This document shows positions 1 through 12,700 of a DNA stretch of 64,000 bases, piece by piece (position 1 is the first letter of the stretch; the number at the start of each line of letters is the position of its first letter). The stretch comes from Paramecium octaurelia. Lineage: Eukaryota > Ciliophora > Oligohymenophorea > Peniculida > Parameciidae. The position numbers and the translations under genes were made by a program. A model generated the notes under the pieces. It searched no databases. It was given only the letters and a program-made list of their open reading frames with translations, and had not been told where the DNA came from. The stretch spans positions 129,483 to 193,482 of the forward strand of contig CAJJDP010000045.1 in assembly GCA_905182995.1 (NCBI GenBank), written 5' to 3'.

Positions 1-1370
1 ATTATTATCTTTGTTGGATACTACCCCCAAATGACCCTACAAAATTTTTGATGGTCAATAAATCTACTGCAAAGTCATTCACTTAAGTCGATAGAACCAA
101 AGAGAAATCCTTGATGTTATAAATCAAAATAGGAGATGCAGCTCTTATTCCACATGATGCTAACAATTCATCATTGCCAAAAAAAGTCAATAAATGCACA
201 CCCTTCTAATGAACACCCTTTATCACTCCTATGTTGTGCAATGTATTATTATCCCAAATGTGAATGGCTGGTTACTCTGCATACTCTCCACTTGCCATCA
301 AACTCAAATTGTTGGCTACTGCTACACTTATCACTTCACTTTCGTGCTCTAAATAATGACGTTGCTCGTTTATTTTCGGATAATACACAATTATTATACA
401 AGCTGTAAAAAATACCATCTTCTCATTCAAAGCTTTATCTGTATTCGATTGCACCTTTATATAAAGCAAGGGTCGTTTCACATCCTTCCCCCGAAATCCA
501 TAGACCCAATTCATTTTTGCATAAACATCTTTCTAAAACACTTGCGGCTAGGGAGCATAAACCTTCTTTGCCAAACTACTTATCCATTAGATTTTTGAAT
601 GATATGCCTTTGACGATAATATGGATCTAGAATACTTCCTTATTCTTACCCAAGATTCCTCTGATCAAAGTAGGGACGCTTGGAGTCTGGCAATAAGAGT
701 TTCTTTCTAAACTCCTTGTTCGATACCTATCTGAGGACATCGATTTTCTGACTCAGTTATTCCGCTTATGCTGTAACCTTCAATTCAGGAGCCTCCTTTT
801 TTATCAATTATAGGAATTGTCTTATCTCCTCAGTCTTCACACACCATTTCAAAAACTGGCTTATGTTTACTCTTTGATTGTCCGAAAAAAAATTGCTTAA
901 GAAATCCGAGATTTCTTCCTCATTTACTTCATTATTTATCTGCATTATTTTGAATGTGGCATTTGCACATGACAACAACATAAAATCCAAATCAATCTTA
1001 AGTTATCACATATATTCTTACTAAACTCAAGGAATTCAATTCATTGAAATCAAATAGATCAAATAAAAATCGCGCCTTTTCCTCGAAATTACTCTCTGCA
1101 AAAATTATTAAACCTGAAAATAATTCCAAAGCGTTGATCAATCTACACATATTCTTAACTATAATACCCGTTGTTGTCTGTATCCCATATCTAAAACATT
1201 GTTTCATTGCTTCCGAATATCTATTCGAACTCTGTCAAATCTATACTAAAGGTATCGCAAACAGATTGAAAAGACCCATGATACTCACGTAATTTTGATA
1301 TTGAATTATTAAGTAATGGATTTGATTGGGGAGGTTATGCATTTTGTAAATGCCCTAAAAACTATCCCAT
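1..1370 (-). CDS. EF-hand, HELP and WD40 protein, EML-like (3' end cut by window)
   Basis: Likely an axonemal or cytoskeletal microtubule-associated protein of the EMAP/EML group. The start at 1368-1370 gives MGQFLGHLQNA, and the second-residue Gly suggests possible N-myristoylation. Two EF-hand-like loops follow after two 25-nt introns are removed: one with the core IWDTDNNG, one with LFDLFDFNELN. About 250 residues later comes a HELP-type block (NWVYGFRGKDVKRPLLYI, then VYYPKINEQRHYLEHESEVI), which matches the WVYGYRG...QRHYLGH signature of EML proteins. The first WD40 blade follows (IHIWDNNTLHNIGVIKG). The rest of the propeller lies beyond base 1. N-terminal EF-hands in place of the animal coiled coil is an arrangement I associate with ciliate proteins (inference). 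Family confidence is high; exact function is unknown. Confidence 0.85.
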
Positions 1371-1845
1371 TTTTGTATTAATTATTAATATATCAATTAT
1401 TATAATTATACCCAAATCACTTCCTTTTGTTGGACCATTGTAAACTATACACCAATAAACACAATTTCTATGGGAAAACCTGATTGAGAATAGAAGAAAC
1501 AAATCTAATATTATTAGAAGGATTTAGGTGTCTAAAATGGTTATTTTTTAAAATTATAAAATGAATTAAATTATGAAAATAATATAATAAAAGAGATTTA
1601 GTACTAAAATAGTTAATATAAAAGAATGAATAACAATCTTAAGTTTAAATAGTAGTTTTGAAAATAAAATTATAATATTATAGAGTCAGATTTAAAAGTT
1701 GTCAGTTTTAATTATAAATTTTGGGAGTGATTTACATCTATATCTATATATCTAATCTAGAGGAATCTCATTAGATTTTGATCCTGGTTGGTAGTTTTTT
1801 AGCTTTGCTTAATTACAAATTATAAATAAAACATTTTTATATCAT
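1371..1845. other. AT-rich intergenic stretch
   Basis: This lies between two minus-strand genes, so it should contain the promoter of the EML-like gene and the 3' region of the B-box gene. I see no long TGA-free reading with protein-like composition and no RNA gene. Nothing specific can be supported. Confidence 0.5.
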
Positions 1846-2920
1846 TCAAATAAATGATATTGAATCACCTGGACCAAAGAGAATGGCAACTGGATATAAT
1901 TTCTTAGATGGGTCAATATGTTTCATTGTGTATTTCTCATTCTTATTGGATTCCTTAAAGAATGTAAATGATTATGATTGAGCATCATAGTAACAAACAA
2001 CTGAATCTGCTTTGTCAAATGAAAGAGGTTTGATTTTGGTGTTATTAATGGCTGGATCATCGCTGTGGTAAATGACACCAGTGTTATGAAGCGCATAGAA
2101 CCCATGCCCTTTGGAGAAGTCATAGATTTGATACTGCATAGTCTTGCTTGCTTCTAAGGACCCAAATCCAACTAAACCGTAGGATAGATTCTAAAGAATA
2201 TCTATTATAGATTACATTAATTAAGAAAGAGCATTTGAAGCTTTCTTTTGTAGGATCAAAGCTTTACTCACTATATATGACAGCATATCCGATTTACTAT
2301 GTGAGTGTTGCTGTCCTGCCTTCATTCAACTGAATATGCTTATGTTTATTGACCTCGGAAAATTTCAGTTCTTCCTTAAATTACTCTACTGAAAGCTTGG
2401 ATAGAGTTTAGCTAATTTTTTTTGTATACTCAGTAGTTAAAATATTGATCTAAGAAAGTAATTAAGAGATTTGCATCTCCATCTTCGACTTGATTTGTTG
2501 GTCAATTCCAACGATCATATTGTTCTGAATTTCATATTGATTGAGTAGAATTTTGAGGACGGGTAATTCTTCTGAATCTAGAGTCATCAATTAATCGATT
2601 GATAAATTGAAACCAAGTTAATTTTTGTTTAGCTTTTCAATTTTGGCATCAATCATTTCTGTGAGTTCAGCCAATTAGAGTCTGTTGGCTATCAATTGCT
2701 ATTTAACAGAATTGAATTCAAGATTCTGTCTTTTAATGTTTTCTTGATCAGAAATAAATGACTGTAAGGAAATTAGAGACACGACTTTGTGTTCATGTAC
2801 ATTATGTGATTCCTTGATGCAGAGAGGACAGCATTGAGTGTTGGCAACGCAATAGGAATCAACACAAATAGCAGATAGTTTTTCACCTTTATGGATTTAG
2901 CATTCAATTTTGCAAATCAT
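1846..2920 (-). CDS. B-box zinc finger, coiled-coil protein with SPRY-like C-terminus (first of two)
   Basis: The protein starts MICKIECQIHKGEKLSAIC. Its first 55 residues hold a B-box-like ligand pattern: Cys and His at the start, two Cys pairs, then HNVHEH. A region rich in Leu, Gln and Lys of about 150 residues looks like coiled coil. The C-terminal part (YGLVGFGS, KGHGFYAL, then a DDP/SVVCYYD core) resembles a B30.2/SPRY sandwich as in TRIM proteins. No RING precedes the B-box, so ubiquitin ligase activity should not be assumed. One 25-nt intron near 2195-2219 restores the frame into YGLVGFG. A protein of similar architecture lies at 17473-18752, suggesting a paralog family. The role is unknown; protein binding is likely. 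Confidence 0.75.
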
Positions 2921-3287
2921 AATGTATATAAAATTAATTTTATTCATTTTTAGAATGAAATGTATGGATTTCAATTCATTTTTGATGTTATAATGATGAT
3001 ACCTACATCCTTTAAAGAATACTTAATTAATATGGCTTCCGATTTGATTTCTGTTTTAAATGCTTTTGCTAATTAATAATAAGGAAGAGGGACAAGATGT
3101 AAAACCAAGTAAAAAATCACTGTTTGAATTTAATATTAAGTCTTATCATTCCTTATAAATAAATCTGACTATTATAATATAATCAAATTATACAACCAGA
3201 ATTTTTAATAAATGCTTGATTTTTAAATTCTTCAAGAATCTTATTGAATTTTATAGAAAATACAAAATTTGTAACAAATATGGTTAT
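2921..3287. other. Intergenic stretch with a 31-codon plus-strand reading
   Basis: An ATG at 3032 opens MASDLISVLNAFANQQQGRG and then 11 more codons before TGA. The sequence is protein-like, but the reading is too short to call. Extending it needs a 42-nt intron, longer than the others in this window. The rest is AT-rich and holds nothing I can name. Confidence 0.3.
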
Positions 3288-3697
3288 TCAGTCAAAATGA
3301 TGTGGTTCAACATTGTCATTTAGTAATTGGTCCTTATTTTCGAAAGAGTAGGTGCGAATGATTCTTCGACTTCCTCTTTTGATTAAAGGGTTGTTTGAAA
3401 TGTTGAATTCATCTTCTGCATCGTTTTATTGTTTCCTCTCTAGAACAATTTCCTCATTTGGATTAGGTGATACATCTTTTTAAATGGTAAAACTATTTTA
3501 GTGTGTGCGATTTACTTGGCGATTCGTTATAACTTTAACAGAGGGTCAGTTTTCATCTGAAGACCTAGCCCTTTTAAGTATTGGACGATTTCTCGTTCTT
3601 TTTTCAATATGGTTTTTTTCTTTGAATCTTTGCACTGATACAATTACAGAAACTCCTCCAAACTATCTTTAGAATTTAAGGACACACACGACAGCAT
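3288..3697 (-). CDS. Small hypothetical protein
   Basis: I do not recognise this protein. It starts MLSCVSLNSKDSLEEFLQLY. A 23-nt intron (GTAAATC...AAATAG) near the middle switches the reading into a charged C-terminal half that contains KRGSRRIIRTYSFEN and ends at TGA 3288-3290. Without the splice the frame also stays open but becomes less protein-like. The total is about 128 residues, soluble, with no membrane segment. The N-terminal 60 residues are Lys-rich and probably helical. It lies between a B-box gene and RPB3, all on the minus strand, with no sign of a functional link. Confidence 0.6.
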
Positions 3698-3796
3698 AAT
3701 TATTTGATGTAAAAAATTTATTTTTGAGAACTGATTATAGACTTATTTAAATTGTATATAAATCGACATATATACTAGACAATAATAAAATTAATT

Positions 3797-4831
3797 TCAA
3801 ATCTGTTAGTATTATTATGCAAAACTAAGATCTTAAGATATTTCATCTACTTTCTTTCGCAAAACAATCAAGGCCTACATATGGAAACATGCATTTACTT
3901 ATTTTACGATATCTACAGCTTTCAATTGTCCAGCACTTTCAACAGTGAAGATATATTTATTTTTTTTATGTTGCATTTTGATCAATCTTGGTTTCTTGAT
4001 TGATTCAGCCTAAGTATTAAATGTATGGAGTTACGCAACGAATACATTCTTCACAGAACACACACTTTTCGATGGCATTGACAATAAGTTCTTAATTGGC
4101 ATCCATGGCGAAAACATTCATGGGACAAGAATCTCTGATTGACTGTTTTTCAAAGAGTGACAATTATTATGCTTAGACATGATCGATAAGGAGTTCTGCG
4201 TATGATTTATTTTTTAAATATACCCGCTTCATGTCTGAATGTTGCAATGTTGATGGGAGTCCATTTAGCATGCATTTTACCAAAGCCTTTGAGAGCATGA
4301 CAACGAACATGAACAGATTGATTCTTTCCTAATCTTGTAATGGGAATGCCCACTTCTTTGCCGTTGATTGGCGAAAACATTCTGACAGGTCTAATAGCCA
4401 TTTCACCCACTTATCCAAATTCAGGTTCAAGATGTTGACTCGTAATTTCTAAGGGAGCATCATTCAGATTTTTTTATCTCAAAGTAAACACAACTTTAGT
4501 TTTCTGATCATCAATGGAATCAGCATCCGCTTCCCAATCGTACATTTTGCTATCAGCAGCATATGAAACCAACGGAATCAAACCAAGTCTCTAAGCGAGG
4601 AATTCATCTGATAGGGGACTGGTATTCTCAATAATATCAACGAAATGAATTGCCATGACCTAATAATTTAGTCCAACACTTTACAGGCACTTCAGCAATC
4701 ATTACTCTTCGAATTGCATTGGCAATAGACAAATCACCTTCAAAACTGAATTTGCATTTCTCATCACTCATTTCTAAGATTTCTATTCGATGTTAAGAGT
4801 TTTGTTCGAAATTGTACTTGTAATTGTACAT
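3797..4831 (-). CDS. RPB3: RNA polymerase II subunit 3 (RPB3)
   Basis: This is the alpha-like assembly subunit of RNA polymerase II, which pairs with RPB11. After MYNYKYNFE comes the alpha N-terminal motif SIANAIRRVMIAEVP. A 25-nt intron follows, then HFVDIIENTSPLSDEFLAQR and LGLIPLVS, which are signature RPB3/AC40 segments. The insert domain carries KGFGKMHAKWTPINIATF, close to the KGFGKEHAKW motif of RPB3 and less like AC40 (RPAC1). Further introns of 28, 25 and 24 nt are needed near the C-terminus, where the alpha-like dimerisation domain continues to TGA 3797-3799. The metal-binding Cys loop typical of many RPB3 proteins is not obvious in the insert. Nuclear. High confidence. Confidence 0.92.
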
Positions 4832-4879
4832 TAATTATAATTATTTATTGGTACTATGTTTAATGCTATATTTAATCAC

Positions 4880-6295
4880 TCATTCATTTTCTCGCAATTA
4901 CAAGAATTTCCTTTTGTGAAACCATAAACATATGAAATTCAATACACAATAGGCAAGTAAGAAAGATCCAAATACATTTACACTAATAATTAAATATTGA
5001 TTGGGAGTGCCTGGAATATTGGGAATACTCATCACAACAGTGAAGAAGTAGAAACTCCAACAGTAAATCCAGTTGCACAATTGGAGTACGTTCCTATTCT
5101 CAACATACTCAAAGCCGCAATAAGAGAAGGTCAGGACTTGGACAGCTGAGATTAGTAATCCTGACATAAAATTGAAAGCATACACCAAGCTATTCTTATT
5201 ATTGTTGATCTCATCTGCTTCACCAACAATCCTTAATTAATACAATCAAATTTACTGACAATATGTAGGTTGTAGCTCCAAAAATCTGCAATGCCATCAA
5301 CAAATTTAAGTAGCTGTAGGAGTAGGAAAGCAATCCAATCAGGATTCCTCCCAAGAATTATCCAATCCCATGAATGCTGAGATTGGTAACTATGGCAGGT
5401 TTCAAATATTAGACATTCGTATAGTTTGGTTCTATCATATCCTAGGAGTACACCACACTGAAGGCACCGAACATCCCAATGGAAATGATGGTAGGGATTA
5501 AATACATAAATTGAGGGTACTACTTTGGTATTTTCCAGATTAGCTTAAATTGATTGACGTATTCGTTATTATTAGCATAATTCTTTTAATTGTCATCGTC
5601 CATCAATGAACCATATAAATGTTCGTTTAATTTCTATTCTAAATCAATGCTTTGTTTGGTTGCTGATTTTGACAATGACTCTGGTTCTTTGATGAACCAG
5701 TATAGGAATGTTATGAGCAAGGATACTCCAAGCATGGGGTAATAGAAGTATTGATTGTACTCGAACATCTTCCCTTCAAAGATCACGTAAATGTCGCCGA
5801 TGAGGTTTTGCATGCTGAATAATGAGTAAGCCACGCCGAAGTAGATGCCTACATTGATCTTATTTGACATGCTTCGAACATAGTAATTGAATGCACAATA
5901 GAAGATTGCCATAAAGGGAGCTGAGATGGCCTCAAAGATCAGGATTGTTACAATTAAGTAAACGCCCTTGGGTTGTTGTTCAATGACAACGATGTACAAG
6001 GTCATGCTAAAGATATTGGCTAGACTGGTGATAAAAAATACTGCTCTGAATCAAATATTATTAGATACTTGTAGGTGAGTTTCAGGATCATCTTTTGAAA
6101 GAATGGCAACGACAAGGGGCCAAGCAAAAAAACGAGGCTGAATATGCCCAATGAAACTGAGTTTATTACTTTGTCGTCTATTTTGAGAATGTTTGAGAAG
6201 AGCACGGTTCGGCATAATCCTATGGCTCCCAAATAGCAGACGGTGATCATGCAGGTGTAGGTAAGAGAACATAATTTATCTCTTTTTTCAGACAT
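4880..6295 (-). CDS. UNC-93-like multipass membrane protein (MFS fold)
   Basis: The protein starts MSEKRDKLCSLTYTCMITVC. Hydrophobic helices alternate with short loops along about 460 residues, and I count roughly 10-12 candidate membrane segments. The helix with YLGAIGLCRTVLF and the loop FNYYVRSMSNKINVGIYFG followed by AYSLFSMQNLIG resemble the UNC-93 branch of the major facilitator superfamily. A 23-nt intron near 6035-6057 joins the second and third blocks (KAVFFITSLANIFSM). A charged cytosolic loop (KEPESLSKSATKQS) divides the two halves, as in MFS proteins. UNC-93 proteins regulate potassium channels or receptor trafficking in animals. The role in ciliates is unknown. Confidence 0.8.
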
Positions 6296-6387
6296 TTATA
6301 ATTTAATATGATATTATTATTATTAATATTGATCAAATTAAATAATAATCTCTCTGTATGACTGAATTCATTTGAAAATTTATTAAC

Positions 6388-6738
6388 TCATAATTGCTAT
6401 AGGCTTTTCCTTTTTTGAATAATTGAGTTCTCATTCGACGAAAGAACAGGAACTTTTCGATGCAAATTAGACAAGGAATCGAAAACTAATTTATAGGTTT
6501 TTGTTGGTTTTTCAGAGAGCAATTATATTGGGACTTCTCTCTGTACGAAAGTACGTTTCTCCTTTTCTTAAGCCATCTGATCGGCATCGCTTGATATTTC
6601 ATCTAACAGCAATTAGTCGGCATCAAGATATATGGACTTCATTTGTTGAATCTAAGATTTATAACTTAATTGTGGTTCTGAAGTGAGGGTGTTATCTTTG
6701 TGATCTGAGTTGGATCTATGCGAAGTGCAAATTCCCAT
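6388..6738 (-). CDS. Small hypothetical protein with MGxC lipidation-type start
   Basis: A single-exon reading of about 116 residues runs to TGA 6388-6390. It begins MGICTSHRSNSDHKDN. Gly2 with Ser6 fits N-myristoylation and Cys4 is a likely palmitoylation site, a combination that would place it on a membrane. The remainder is hydrophilic, rich in Ser, Lys and Gln, with acidic stretches (LDADQLLLDEISSDADQM). I do not recognise a domain. It sits alone between the UNC-93-like gene and the deubiquitinase. Support comes from the long stop-free reading and its composition only. Confidence 0.55.
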
Positions 6739-6909
6739 AAGAGTGAGGTTGAGTAAAAATTAAATTAATGTATAAAATGGAATCAATAGGAATGAATTTA
6801 CAATGAGATTATTGGCTGATTAGAACTGCCAACAGTGATGACTGCTTTTTTCGTGAAATTCGTACCTCGAGGACGGTTTAAATTGCTTATAAGTATAATT
6901 TAATTATAA

Positions 6910-8323
6910 TTCATCAAGGGGATTGGTGTATAAAAGTGTAGTTTAAAACTTCATAATGTGAATATCTGATAGTATATTAATTTATATTATGAATCAATTA
7001 AATCAGACAGCTGATGCTGAAAAATACGGATATATTTCACAACAGCCAAGGAGATACATCAAAACCCCTACCTACAGTGAGCTTTATTACGATTTGGACA
7101 AAATCAAGAGGTTCGAGGAGGGATATGAAATAATAGAATTAAATGATGCATTGCATCTAGGCAAGACTTCCTAATTGCACACATGTAGCCATCACATCTA
7201 AATTAAGTTTAATCTACTAAATGGATGGAATACCTATCCGAACTCGAGATCGAGTTAAAAGCCATTCTCTACGATCGAGCACTCATCGTCCCAGACCTAA
7301 ACCAATATGTTAACAAGCGTCTCCTGCCGATGATAGATATCTTTTTCGATAAAGTGTATTGACCTTCTTTCTAACTAGTTTGATTGAGATCAGCAGACTA
7401 AAGATCTAGTGTTACATGAACGAGATCCTTTTCCTCGTTCAAAGAGTGTCTCTCAAGCTCTGGAAAGAACAGCCTCAGATTTCCTTGGCCCTCTTAAAAC
7501 GCGTGCACAACCTCCCATGCAATTCTCTCTATGATAGTAGAATTAGAGAGGTAAGTGTGTATATAGACGCATTGAATGACTTCTACGGCGAGCGATTACA
7601 ATATGAAGTAAGTTCCGAGGCTGAGGGCTACGACAATAACTATTCAACAGAGCCCTACAATTCCAAGACCTTCTATCCACTTAAGGGCGAGATCTTGGAT
7701 TCAAACAAAATGAGTCAGGATGTGTTCGCTTTCTCTCCATTCCAAAGATTGCAAGTTCATTACTTCTACAAAAATGGGGGGTTTGCTCTCTTGGATGATG
7801 CCATTAGGAATTTCAATTTAAATAATCTGGACATCTTGACCATCTTCCACTATCTCAATCCCATACTAGATAAGTAGAAATAGTAGAATTACTTCCATCA
7901 TTTTGAGTTTCAGAATTTGCCATCCAAATTGACAGAGGAGGAAATCAAGAACACTAATAGAGACACAATCAAAAAGTTGACTGATGGGATCGAGAACATG
8001 TTTGATCAATTTTGCAACTAATCCTAGAGGAAAGAGTTCATTGCCTTGGCTGAAATGAGTGTGTATTTGCAATGTTTCCGTTGCACAGCCTTGGAGAAGA
8101 GAATCTATGGTAACTAATTATTAAACTAATTTAAGGATTGTAACAGTTTTGTGATAAAATCAACACTGCTCAGTCCAATGAATATATGGATCAGCAATAC
8201 GGCATTAATGATGAATGGTATAAGAATGACAGAGTACTCAAATATATGGTGGATAATCAAGTATTCTAAGAGTTATTTGGAGAGAAGGCTCACTTTGAAT
8301 TGATTAAGAGAAGTTTTCCAATC
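6910..8323 (+). repeat. First copy of an exact 1,414-bp direct duplication ending at N
   Basis: Bases 6910-8323 match 8325-9738 throughout as far as I compared them, including the gene start and introns. The copies are separated by a single N at 8324. This copy carries the 5' region and first exons of the USP9X-like gene (ATG at 6989) and stops abruptly inside the codon series for KRSFPI. Its frame cannot continue, because the next bases restart the upstream region. This is the pattern expected when overlapping contig ends are joined without merging. Confidence 0.9.
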
Positions 8324-8324
8324 N
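8324..8324. other. Single-N assembly join
   Basis: One undetermined base sits exactly at the boundary between two identical 1,414-bp segments. It is best read as a scaffold join with unmerged overlap. Confidence 0.9.
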
Positions 8325-9738
8325 TTCATCAAGGGGATTGGTGTATAAAAGTGTAGTTTAAAACTTCATAATGTGAATATCTGATAGTATATTAATTTAT
8401 ATTATGAATCAATTAAATCAGACAGCTGATGCTGAAAAATACGGATATATTTCACAACAGCCAAGGAGATACATCAAAACCCCTACCTACAGTGAGCTTT
8501 ATTACGATTTGGACAAAATCAAGAGGTTCGAGGAGGGATATGAAATAATAGAATTAAATGATGCATTGCATCTAGGCAAGACTTCCTAATTGCACACATG
8601 TAGCCATCACATCTAAATTAAGTTTAATCTACTAAATGGATGGAATACCTATCCGAACTCGAGATCGAGTTAAAAGCCATTCTCTACGATCGAGCACTCA
8701 TCGTCCCAGACCTAAACCAATATGTTAACAAGCGTCTCCTGCCGATGATAGATATCTTTTTCGATAAAGTGTATTGACCTTCTTTCTAACTAGTTTGATT
8801 GAGATCAGCAGACTAAAGATCTAGTGTTACATGAACGAGATCCTTTTCCTCGTTCAAAGAGTGTCTCTCAAGCTCTGGAAAGAACAGCCTCAGATTTCCT
8901 TGGCCCTCTTAAAACGCGTGCACAACCTCCCATGCAATTCTCTCTATGATAGTAGAATTAGAGAGGTAAGTGTGTATATAGACGCATTGAATGACTTCTA
9001 CGGCGAGCGATTACAATATGAAGTAAGTTCCGAGGCTGAGGGCTACGACAATAACTATTCAACAGAGCCCTACAATTCCAAGACCTTCTATCCACTTAAG
9101 GGCGAGATCTTGGATTCAAACAAAATGAGTCAGGATGTGTTCGCTTTCTCTCCATTCCAAAGATTGCAAGTTCATTACTTCTACAAAAATGGGGGGTTTG
9201 CTCTCTTGGATGATGCCATTAGGAATTTCAATTTAAATAATCTGGACATCTTGACCATCTTCCACTATCTCAATCCCATACTAGATAAGTAGAAATAGTA
9301 GAATTACTTCCATCATTTTGAGTTTCAGAATTTGCCATCCAAATTGACAGAGGAGGAAATCAAGAACACTAATAGAGACACAATCAAAAAGTTGACTGAT
9401 GGGATCGAGAACATGTTTGATCAATTTTGCAACTAATCCTAGAGGAAAGAGTTCATTGCCTTGGCTGAAATGAGTGTGTATTTGCAATGTTTCCGTTGCA
9501 CAGCCTTGGAGAAGAGAATCTATGGTAACTAATTATTAAACTAATTTAAGGATTGTAACAGTTTTGTGATAAAATCAACACTGCTCAGTCCAATGAATAT
9601 ATGGATCAGCAATACGGCATTAATGATGAATGGTATAAGAATGACAGAGTACTCAAATATATGGTGGATAATCAAGTATTCTAAGAGTTATTTGGAGAGA
9701 AGGCTCACTTTGAATTGATTAAGAGAAGTTTTCCAATC
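8325..9738 (+). repeat. Second copy of the 1,414-bp duplication
   Basis: Identical to 6910-8323. This copy is continuous with the rest of the deubiquitinase gene to the right, so its ATG at 8404 is used for the gene call. Confidence 0.9.
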
Positions 9739-12700
9739 ATTCAATTTCTGTATTTGCATAACAAACTAAGTAAGGATGACATCTTGAGCATTCTCAGATT
9801 AGGCAAGGGTAAACATGAAACTTGGGACAATATGATCTCCAAACTACTCACAGATCTAGCAGAAATCTTATCATTAGAAGATGTTGAAACCATGATTCAA
9901 AATATCTAGTAGAGTCAGATAGATTAGAATGGACTCAATTTCATTAAGAGTTTGGGGAGAAACAAATATCTGAGATAGGATCTGGAGAACTAGAATAAAG
10001 GCATGGGAAACAATAATGATAAATTTGGAAAACAGAATGAGAGAGTGGGTGGAAAAAGGAAGTATTAATAATATGAAACAGACAGTAAAGAAATAGAATC
10101 ATTTAAATGTTAAACACAGGGTCCAAAAATGGGATAATTTTAAAATGAAACTGATACCAAGGATATAGAATAATTTTAAATTGAAAATATAGAGTAATTT
10201 GATAATGAGAAGGCGATCACATTGAAATCCCAAATTGTAGAATTCTTATTAAACATCGTTCATGAATAACCAAAAAGTGAAATTGGTCAGTCAGCCTTCA
10301 CAATAGCAATCAACTTGATTTGTCATCAATTCAAAGCACTCAGATAGTAGTATTTATTGCATGGATTTTCAAATTTGATTGCTTAAGAGTAACCATTGCC
10401 AGTTTGTAATTACATCACTGTATTATAAAAGATCATTTCATCATCTTATCCTTTGGATGAGTTTACCAATTCTAAAGATGTTTTGAAATGGATCTAAGAC
10501 AAATATGATATTAAATTGAACTTCTTGAGAGTAATGGGAAGAGAAAAGTTAAGGATGTTAAAAAGGGAAATCAAGGATTACTTATAAATAATTGAGCAGT
10601 TTGTTAAATTCTATCAATTTCTTCATTAAGATTCAAAAATCACAAGACCTTAACTGATGATATTGTGGAAATTATTGGTCGAAAATGCAAGATGCGCAGA
10701 TGAGAGAGACCTCTTTTTCAATTGGGTTGGGGATGTCAATAAGAAGTTCTTAGATTAGGAAGCCATAGAGTTTTTGTTCATCTCAACAATTAAGTGTGCA
10801 TCTCTAAGTTAATCCATGTTGTAGTGTTTAACAAATGTGATTCTGTACTTCAATGTTCAATATAAGGTAATGAAGTTGCAGTATGATCAATACACAATTG
10901 TGGATGCGGACATTATTGGGTTGTAAGTGTTATGGAAGATCTTCAAGTAACAAGAGAATTTGGGACCTAAATTACAGGAATTTTTCATAAGACTATTGAG
11001 ATTCAAACAATCACAGACCATTTTAAATCAATTGAAATAGCAATACTTAGTGCAATTGTTCAATTAAATTAACAATCCCAATTCTCTATCATTCATTATC
11101 AAATTATTAGAGGAGTTTGAAGGGTACTAATTGGCTGAATAGGGGGAGAAGGTATTCGTGACCATTGATAATAAATACATGAATGCCATGCCTCCAAAGA
11201 GATAGGACATTCAATTGCTGAGTGGATTGTCTGTAATATAAGCCAAGTAGATAATTGGATAGAAATTGAACCCATCCTTGAAACCAGATGAATTCGACAT
11301 CTTTTGCCGAGGAATTCTATTTGACGACAATAAATCACTTAAAGATTATAAGGTGAATTAGAAATTGACTTTTGTAATATCAAAGAGAGAACACTTGACA
11401 GATGAAATTACTGCGTATAACAGTACGACCAATTAGATCTCTAATGAATATGTGCCAACTGATTCAGATGAGAAAGTGCAAGAGATTATAAATATAGTGT
11501 AAATACAGGACAGAGATTTCATAGTCTCTGTGTTGAAGGAAAAGAACTGGCAAGTAGAAAATGCTATTTGTGATATTTTGGATCGTGGAGAACAACTGCT
11601 TTAGGAATACTAATAAAAGAATCCATAGGTTAAGAAGTAATAAAAGCCTGCGATGAAACAGCAAATCGATGAGATTTCGTTTGCTTCACTAATTTCAAAT
11701 AATTACGTTGATTAACTATTCATACTCCTTAATGAAGGGAATCCTGAATAGAACACTAAGATTTGGTCTATCTTGCAAATGATTCCCAGGAATAAAGAAG
11801 TCTATGAGTTGATTGAGTAATCATAGAAGGATTGGTTTAATCTGTTGATGGTAGACAACAAATACAAGTTATAATATCACTTGTAAATACTAAAGGAACA
11901 ATTGTAATGCGATTTCATTGAAGATTAAGATGAATATGAAAAGAGAAAGGCATTAAGAGAGAACTTCCTCCATTATGGTGGTTTGAAATTATTGTTATTT
12001 CAATTAGAGAACTCAATCGAAATTTTGATCATCATTTTAGATATCTTCTAAATTTACTTCTCGGCATACTCAATGAGTAGATTGATGAAGAATTAGAATG
12101 ATTTCCTATAACTCTTAAAATTAAAGTAAGCTGTACAACAGAAGGATGAAGATCCTAAACTATGCAGTTTATTGAGTATTTAAGTATAGAAGTAAGAGAA
12201 ACCTAACATCTAAGGATTTGATGAAGCCCACCTTCTCTAGCAAGTGTTCTACAATTGCGAATTGGAAGTAGAGTGGAAAGTACTATTAGAAACTCTGATC
12301 CAAAGAATCGGAGTTGAATAGATCTACACCAACATCTTATGCATCCTCTATATGAGACCTGAACTACTGGCAGTCGAAGTGCCCATCTAAAGGTTGGTCG
12401 AATTGCTAACTAGTCCAAATGAGGAACAACGAAAAATGACTGCCTACTTCATACTAACTCTTCAAGATATTGGAAAGAGAAATGGTGTGAATCTCAGCAA
12501 TGATATTTTGAAGGCCTTAATTAAAGGAGAAACCTAACATGATGAGTTGTATCTTGTGATTGCTGGATTGATTGGGTAGGTGAATGATCTGACCTTCTTT
12601 GATACTCATCAATTGGCTTAATAGATTATTTTATTGATTTCAAATAGGGAAATTATTGAGTAAAGGTTCACTGAAAATGAGGATAAGTTATTGTAAGGCA

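Noticed and set aside
1044..1292. Short standard-code reading on the plus strand
   Set aside because: It lies opposite the EF-hand exons of the EML-like gene and has no independent support; most short readings ending at TAA or TAG here are artefacts of applying the standard code.
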